NCBI RefSeq assembly: GCF_029784155.1
Contig: NC_073693.1
Location: 180,999,802 to 181,063,801 of the forward strand
Reading direction: 5' to 3'
DNA length: 64,000 nt
From: Uranotaenia lowii
Lineage: Eukaryota; Arthropoda; Insecta; Diptera; Culicidae
Both the position numbers and the translations under genes were made by a program. Below, in pieces: positions 58,265 through 64,000 of this stretch. How positions within the stretch are numbered: position 1 is the first letter of the stretch; the number at the start of each line of letters is the position of its first letter. The notes under the pieces were generated by a model. The model did no database searches. It was not told where the DNA came from and was given only the letters and a program-made list of their open reading frames with translations.

Positions 58265-60278
58265 CTAGCTGACCCGGTGTGCTTTGCTACCCTTTCCAAA
58301 AATAAATGTAATTTGTAAAAATTTATTCAAATTAAGAAACCTCATCATAGTTCAGAACTAACAACTTTGAAATGAAAGCTGTAGCTAGAGTTCCGAATTG
58401 CAATTCAAAGATGGTATATATTATTACCTGAAACTTGATCTCTTAACTTGTTTTTCTAGATCTGAAATTTAAACTCTGTTTTTGAAGTTTCCTAATGAAT
58501 TATACAATGTACAAAATTTATGGATTTTCCCCTTTTTCACAAAGTGGGAAGCTACGAACTTTCGTTAAAAACATTTGTCACATCTATTTTTAAGTTATGC
58601 CAAATATCCGTACCCTCTTTTAAAATATGGTCCCTTCTTTGAAAAGCTCTTTATCTTAAACTTACAGGGGAGCGCCCCCATCTTTTCCAATTTTGTCCCC
58701 CACTGCTTGAAGAAGGTAGGCTGATTTACCCGGCTTGAGTTTAAATAAATTTCTAATAGAAAGAAAAAGATTCGCATATTGGAATTTATTGCATTTGGTA
58801 CTTTATGGAGATGCCAAAATTATGTTAAAAAATGTTTCGCCATATGCGAAACTCATGGACATGAGACATTATAGCTTGAAATTTTCCCAAACAGCACTTA
58901 TCACGGTATGAAAACTATCGATTTTATGCAGTGCATTTTTTTTTATAAATAAATTTATCAAAGCAAAAAACAGAAATATTTAAAAAAAATATCAGTTGCA
59001 TTACTAAATAAATTTTCAGCTTTTTTAATTTTCTCTTTGAAAGTCAAATATTCAAAATTGATGGCAAAAACAATTTTTTAAGTTAACATTTGTCCCGTGT
59101 ATTGGGGCAAGTGTAAATGCAAGCTTATTTTCAGATGCGTCAGAGTGATGGCTTTAAAATGGATTTAATGCGTATTTCTGTTTGTTTGTTTTATCAAGTT
59201 TCATTGATATATCTGCAGTATTCCAGCAGTATAAATTTATGTTTGTTACTCCACTTTTAACGAATGCTGTTCAAAGCAAATGACCTTCATTTACAAAGAC
59301 ATTTAAGAATTTTAAATATCCGCTTCAGTTGCAACATTCAGAATATCCCTTCTGGTCTTTCCAACATATTGAATCATTTTGAAGATGAATTTCTTAAAAG
59401 TTCGACGTTTACCCTCCCCCACCGTGTAAGTTGACAGGAGGGAATATTGTTTTGAGCACTTTAAAAGTATACTAAAAATTTCTCATAAAACTTTTGCTTG
59501 CAGTTGAATATCAGTTCTTAAGTCTCACTTTTCAAAAAAGAAGCGGATCAAAAGTCTCTTTTAAGCAGCCATGTAACACAAAAACACTTTTCATGTTAAG
59601 TAGGTACGTGTAAGCAAAAAGTACGATGTTTTTTTTTTTAGAATTATTTAAAATCAAAAGATCCCATTTTCATTTCTAAATTCGTTTCAGTTGTGAATTT
59701 GGGCCGAAATAACAATGTCTAGAAGAAAACATTTTTTTTTAATTTTTTTGGAACAGGGAAAAGTTGAACGTTTGAACATGGGGTATATGTTTTATTCGAT
59801 CGGCAAAATATCAATCTGGGTCATATCTAGGCGTCATTCATAACCATGTGCTGTACAAATAGGCTAGGAATCAAGTAGAAAAAAAATACATCAAGGCCAC
59901 CATCGCCCTCCTTGCATTGGAAGTATGCTTGGTTGAGAAATACGCGCCAAAATATTCCCACTGATCAGTATGCTATGTCATGGTTACTATCCTTTTGCGA
60001 CGTTGGCTCGCGACGCCTCGACCATAGAGACGAAAAACAAACCGCCCAAAGGAAAAAAAACTCGTGAAAATGGATGTCATGACTTTTATTTGATTCGAAA
60101 AACTACAAATTTTGTATGGAAGCCCTCCCTCCCTTAAGTCGGAGGGGGTTTTAACTATCATAGAAACCATCTCCGGCCCCAAAAACCCTCAGATGCCAAT
60201 TTTGACGATGATCGGTTCAGTAGTTTCCGAGTCTATAGGGAACAGACAGACAGACAAACATTCATTTTTATATATATT
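58265..60278 (-). mobile_element. Helitron H (non-autonomous)
   Basis: Read on the minus strand it ends CACCGGGTCAGCTAG at 58265 (host A58264 precedes it). It opens near 60278 with TATATATAAAAATGAATG and the TCTGTCTG and ATAGACTCGGAAACTAC motifs. The first two bases of the 5' end look eroded. It contains the CGAGGCGTCGCGAGCC and GGCGGTTTGTTTTTCGTC interior shared with Helitron C. Confidence 0.72.
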
Positions 60279-60599
60279 GTCATTGAAGTTGAAATCCGAA
60301 GTTTTCGCGCTGGTGATCGGCAACCTTGCCAACTAGCGACGTTGTGAAATATCATTACTGGCAACGCTTTTGTAAAGTAATAACCAGCGTGCCTATACAG
60401 CTACGGGTGGTTGCATATTGAGCAACAGTAGGCAAGGAGTACCAAAAGTTTCTCATTGGTGGGGGGTGGAGATGGAGCGCTTTTTGACAGCGAATTGTTC
60501 GCCTACCATGCCTATGATTACGATTGCCTGTTACAAGATGGACGATTCCGTGTATTCACGCAGAGTAAACTTGAATTTTGGAAGAATTAAATCTGACTT

Positions 60600-61660
60600 T
60601 GATTAAAAACATTCATTTTTTTGAATCCAGCTCCTGTTTTCTTTGAATCAATGAATTATAGTTTTGATTGAAAAGAATAATTTTTGAAAGAAAGAATAAT
60701 TTTTTTGAATTAAATAATTTTGGACTTTGATTTCAAACAAATTCTTTGGTTCAAAAGAAATTTGTTCAATTGCATATTTCTTTAGAAACAAAGTAAATTA
60801 TTCTTTCAATCGAAGAAAAATGTTTTAAACTGAAAAGAATAATTTTTTGAAACAAAAACTTCAAACTTAGAAGATATTTTGCATTGACTTGCGAGAAGAA
60901 CAGAAAACCAAAAAATCGAATAAAGTTCGGCCGCTCGTTTTAAAAATCAAACCAGTGAATCGGAGTAAGCTATAAATAAGGAGGATCAGGATGCAAAATG
61001 GTAAGTGTAAGTTAATAAATACTGAATATTTAGGTGAATTCAAGATTTTCTAAAACGCTTGTATAGTTACAGGACCACGGCCGACGGATAGATTTCCAAG
61101 TCTCTCGAACATGGAGAAAGCTGCGCAAAGTAACACCTCCCCAAATCCCGCGGTCGTATTTTTTCGGCCCAATCTTCAACGGCAATCACCAGTCGGACCA
61201 GCCAGCAGCTGGAGTGGCTTTCGGAAGTTTATTGACCGGCCCACGGAGAATGCGAAACTTTGCCAACGATATCAAGGACCCTACTCGGTTATAGTGAACC
61301 AGTGTTTTATGTGTTTGTGAATAAAAAAGAATTTAAGAACTAAAATTGTATCTTTTTATTATTCAAACTCCTAATAGGAACTTCGAAACAACAGGGTAAA
61401 AATCTTCCAATGGGAATAAATGAAAAATGGTTCAATGAATAAATGCTTTTAAATCTATATCTAAATTACCTTTGAGCAAAGATAATAACTTTAAATCAAA
61501 TGAAACTGGTTTTTGTATCAAAGCATTAATATTTTGAATCTAAGATTTTCAAAAGAAAAAATCTTTGAAACAGAGGAAAATGCATTTGAACCAAAGGAAA
61601 AAATCTTTTGTTTTTGCGGCACTTTCCTTTGAAATAAAAAATCTTTGGTATAAGAACACA
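60600..61660. mobile_element. Probable element surrounding the mini-gene (ends not resolved)
   Basis: Repeated AAAGAATAATTTTTTGAA and TTCTTTGGTTCAAAAG-type motifs occur in both orientations left (60640-60860) and right (61500-61640) of the mini-gene, like subterminal repeats of a TIR element. GCGCTGGTGA near 60309 and GTCGCCAGCGC near 61720 may be inverted ends, but this is weak. Confidence 0.35.
60991..61320 (+). CDS. Two-exon mini-gene encoding an 85-aa hypothetical protein
   Basis: Exon 1 is ATGCAAAATG (60991-61000). A GTAAGT donor at 61001 opens a 72-bp intron ending TTACAG at 61072. Exon 2 (61073-61320) joins in phase to give 85 codons: MQNGPRPTDRFPSLSNMEKA, then a Ser/Pro-rich middle and SGFRKFIDRPTENAKLCQRY near the C-terminus, stop TGA at 61318. 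AATAAA overlaps the stop (TGTGAATAAA). Exon 2 is clearly less AT-rich than its flanks. TATAAATA at 60971 is too close to the ATG to drive it as a normal TATA box. Both sides (60600-60900, 61380-61650) carry repeated TTCTTTGGTTCAAA-like motifs, so it probably lies in a transposable element. No domain recognised. Confidence 0.45.
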
Positions 61661-61795
61661 CCCGAAGTTGTACACGTCCTGATAATAACTTGTCGCCAGT
61701 GAGTGTCGCCAGTAAATGTCGCCAGCGCTCATTGACGATAACTCCGGTTTGGGGATTCAGCGACAATATAGATTACATTATATATCTGCTATACT

Positions 61796-62220
61796 AAGAG
61801 CATGGTCACTGGTGTTGGGAAAAAGTGGTAGAAATTTTGGCATTTTGAAAATTTTATTATGCAAAAATGTTTTCAAGATATTTGGGCGTTGTATTTTTTA
61901 CAGCACTGTTTCTATTTCAGCCGTATGTGATAGAAATATTGCTATTTTTGCATCACAGCATGTGAAACTACAACACGTGGTGTTAAAAAACTTGAAGTCC
62001 ATAGACCTTGAAAATGTTTTTGCATGGCAAAATTTTCAAAATGTGCAAAAAGTGACAAAATTTCTACCACTTTTTCCCAACACCAGTGAACTTGCTATTA
62101 GAGCAAGTGCTGTAAAAAATACAACGCCCAAAGATCTTGAAAACGTTTTTGAATGGTAATATTTTAGAAATGTCAAAATTTCTACCACTTTTTTCCAACA
62201 CGAGTGAACTTTTTCTAGAG
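61796..62220. mobile_element. Foldback/MITE with AGAGCATGGTCACTGGTGTT ends
   Basis: Left arm (about 61798-61917) and right arm (about 62095-62215) are inverted copies over about 120 bp, including GTGTTGGGAAAAAGTGGTAG and TGGGCGTTGTATTTTTTACA. A third partial copy of the terminal motif (CCCAACACCAGTGAAC, 62075-62090) lies between them. The overlapping ORFs on both strands are products of the inverted repeat. Confidence 0.8.
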
Positions 62221-62223
62221 AAA

Positions 62224-62460
62224 CTAGCTGACCCGGCAAACTTCGTTAAGCCTTTGAATTTCGCAAAAATAATGAACATGTAAATAAGCAGAAAATAGGT
62301 AAATAATTATTTACGCTCATGAAACTGGATTGTTACCTTCAAACGGAGTGAATCGACACAGTTTTTTGACTATTTTCGTAATACTTCTGTTATATTACGG
62401 TAGTGCCTACCTCCAGGGGCATAAATTTTCAAAGAAGATTGACTTCCAACAAAACTGGAA
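62224..62460 (-). mobile_element. Helitron 3' end fragment
   Basis: GCCGGGTCAGCTAG on the minus strand, ending at 62224 after host A62223, with imperfect hairpin GGC...GCC just upstream. No matching 5' end before the window edge, so the right limit is a guess. Confidence 0.5.
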
Positions 62461-63129
62461 AGCGAATATCTTGTGGGATAAATTTAAAAATCTATTTTCT
62501 TCCATTTTACATTTTTTTTTTTCATTTACAGAGGATCCTTGACACCGATATGTTTAATTTCTATTAACCCCAAGATAAGTGCCAAGAAGTGTTTTGTTGA
62601 AATGTGTCGTCATTTTAAGCAGTTTTGATCAACTGTCTTTCCTTTTTCGCCAAAACCATTTTTGAAATTTTCTTTATCGTATAGGTACCAAATTTGTAGA
62701 AATGGCACAACACTTTTCATGGTATGAAATTTCGCGATTTTTTTTTATGTTGCAAATATATCAATATCAACAAATTTTCATATACTATTCTGTTTTTCGT
62801 TATCTATCATGCATTTGATATGTTCTCTGTATTAGATAATCTCCTCATTCATCTTTTTTATATCGACTTTAACTTTTTCATATTTATCGAGAAATGGATG
62901 CTTAAGCACTGAACAAAGAAAATTAGAACATTCAATATATGTGTATGTACATGCAATTTTTATTCACAGCAATTTCACATCAAACGGTTATGAAATCTTT
63001 TTTTACATTGAGATCTTGAATTCAAAATCAGAAATGAAATTCAAAAAAGTCTTTGCATGCAAATCTAATTCAGTTTTCATTATCTCTGTTTTAGATCTTG
63101 AATCATATTTTCGTCGAGACTAAAATCTT
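62461..63129. other. AT-rich interval, no gene recognised
   Basis: Low-complexity AT-rich sequence; short Phe-rich ORFs only. Confidence 0.5.
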
Positions 63130-63900
63130 TATTTTCCAAGCTTCTTGTATTTGAAGATGTTATTGAACCAATTATCTGTTCTTGATTTCTGATACTGAGT
63201 GTTGGATCAAATTATGAACTTTATTTTTACAAAGTCAACCCTATTTATATCCTTAATTTTGTATAGTTTTTCAGCATCTTAGTATGAAAGAAAGAAGTGG
63301 ATAGTATCTAACATTTCCTTGGTTTTCTGATGAAATTCACATAGAATTACAAAGTTAATATCTTTCTATTCTCGAACTAACTCATTACAATCTTGACGTT
63401 TACAAAAACCAAGTAAATCAATTTATGGTCGTCTTATTCTATTAATTAAAAATTAGAGGTTCTCTTGGTGTTATACCATAAATATGAACAGAAGATACTG
63501 TGATGGAATATTTCATTGTTATCTGTTCAGTTGTTTTTTTTTTTATGTCAAAACTTCCACAGTCATACGTAGAATATTATTTGTCTTGAATAATATGACA
63601 AGTCTTTCATTTAACCGGAAAATAAAGAAAACAAAATAACGGAGTAAATAAAAGAGATCTGAATTTTTTCCACGCGTATCCTGGTCAAGCAAATTTATGC
63701 TATCTAAAAACCTAACAATATCCGGGCATTTGATTTCAAAATTGTCAATCCAAAATCCGGGCAATACCAAGCAAATTTGGGCTTAATTCAGAAACTACTC
63801 CAAAAAAATAATAAAACGATAAGCACTTTAATAATTTTTTTTCTTCGAAACACATAAGAAATGTTGAATTGTATTTTAAGCATCCAGAAACCGCGCATGA
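63130..63900. repeat. Decayed interspersed repeat, copy 2
   Basis: Same ordered motifs as 44650-45420, including the ATCCGGGCATTTGATT and CCGGGCAATACC-type stretch near 63720-63770. Non-coding. Confidence 0.55.
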
Positions 63901-64000
63901 TTGTTATGTTAAAAGTTGCTAAAAAAATTTCGTTTTAAAACGCAAAATTAGAAAAAAAAAAAAAATTAACTTAATGAGAGTTTTTTTTTATTTGGCAAAT

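Noticed and set aside
61518..62279. Several 60-147-codon ORFs on both strands
   Set aside because: Most lie in the inverted arms of the foldback and mirror each other.

Overview
This window is AT-rich eukaryotic nuclear DNA from an insect, most likely a mosquito. The clues are an extracellular Cu/Zn superoxide dismutase with GT-AG introns, a DD37E Tc1/mariner transposase of the type described from mosquitoes, many Helitron-like elements ending in CTAG, short-TIR MITEs, and non-LTR retrotransposons. No bacterial or phage gene is present. The species cannot be named from the sequence alone.

One host gene is well supported: a secreted Cu/Zn superoxide dismutase (Sod3-like) on the + strand. Its TATA/Inr core promoter lies at 27664-27697 and exon 1 (signal peptide) at 27719-27772. 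An 18.4-kb intron follows, then exon 2 at 46185-46394, a 63-bp intron, and exon 3 at 46458-46712. The spliced product is 172 aa and keeps every metal ligand, the disulfide cysteines and the active-site arginine. Most of the rest of the window is nested transposable elements.

Layout. 1-1400: no gene; a non-LTR 3' region from about 626. 1401-16378: a stack of non-autonomous Helitrons (A 1401-6133; G from 6415; F 8499-10446; B 10447-16378, with C 13164-16368 inside it). These carry a hAT-like element, a TA-flanked CACTCAG element with a gene-like core (three copies here), a GGGGAGAGTGGGG element and a tandem 178-bp array. 17466-22739: a minus-strand non-autonomous LTR element with identical 137-bp LTRs, its 5' LTR (on the right) broken by a Helitron. 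22850-24340: a decayed L1/Tx1-like reverse transcriptase fragment. 25522-26115: a fourth CACTCAG copy. 27.7-46.8 kb: the Sod3 locus, whose first intron holds a (TAAGC)n-tailed retroposon, a TA element with a three-exon gene-like core, a CACCGGGG TIR element split by a non-LTR element with an intact 767-aa PHD-RT fusion ORF, a CCCAAGC element with a tRNA-like unit, and a Helitron split by a DD37E mariner. 47.1-64 kb: several TIR elements, a CAGGGTGGCCA element (49435-57178) split by a 5.8-kb retroposon, more Helitrons, a two-exon 85-codon mini-gene (60991-61320) and a foldback.

Two themes deserve attention. First, several empty-site/filled-site pairs inside this one window show precise Helitron insertion between A and T. 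Second, several unrelated small TIR elements carry a compact gene-like core (short first exon, 60-100-bp GT-AG intron, short ORF, in some copies AATAAA). That pattern is the best candidate here for something not well described.
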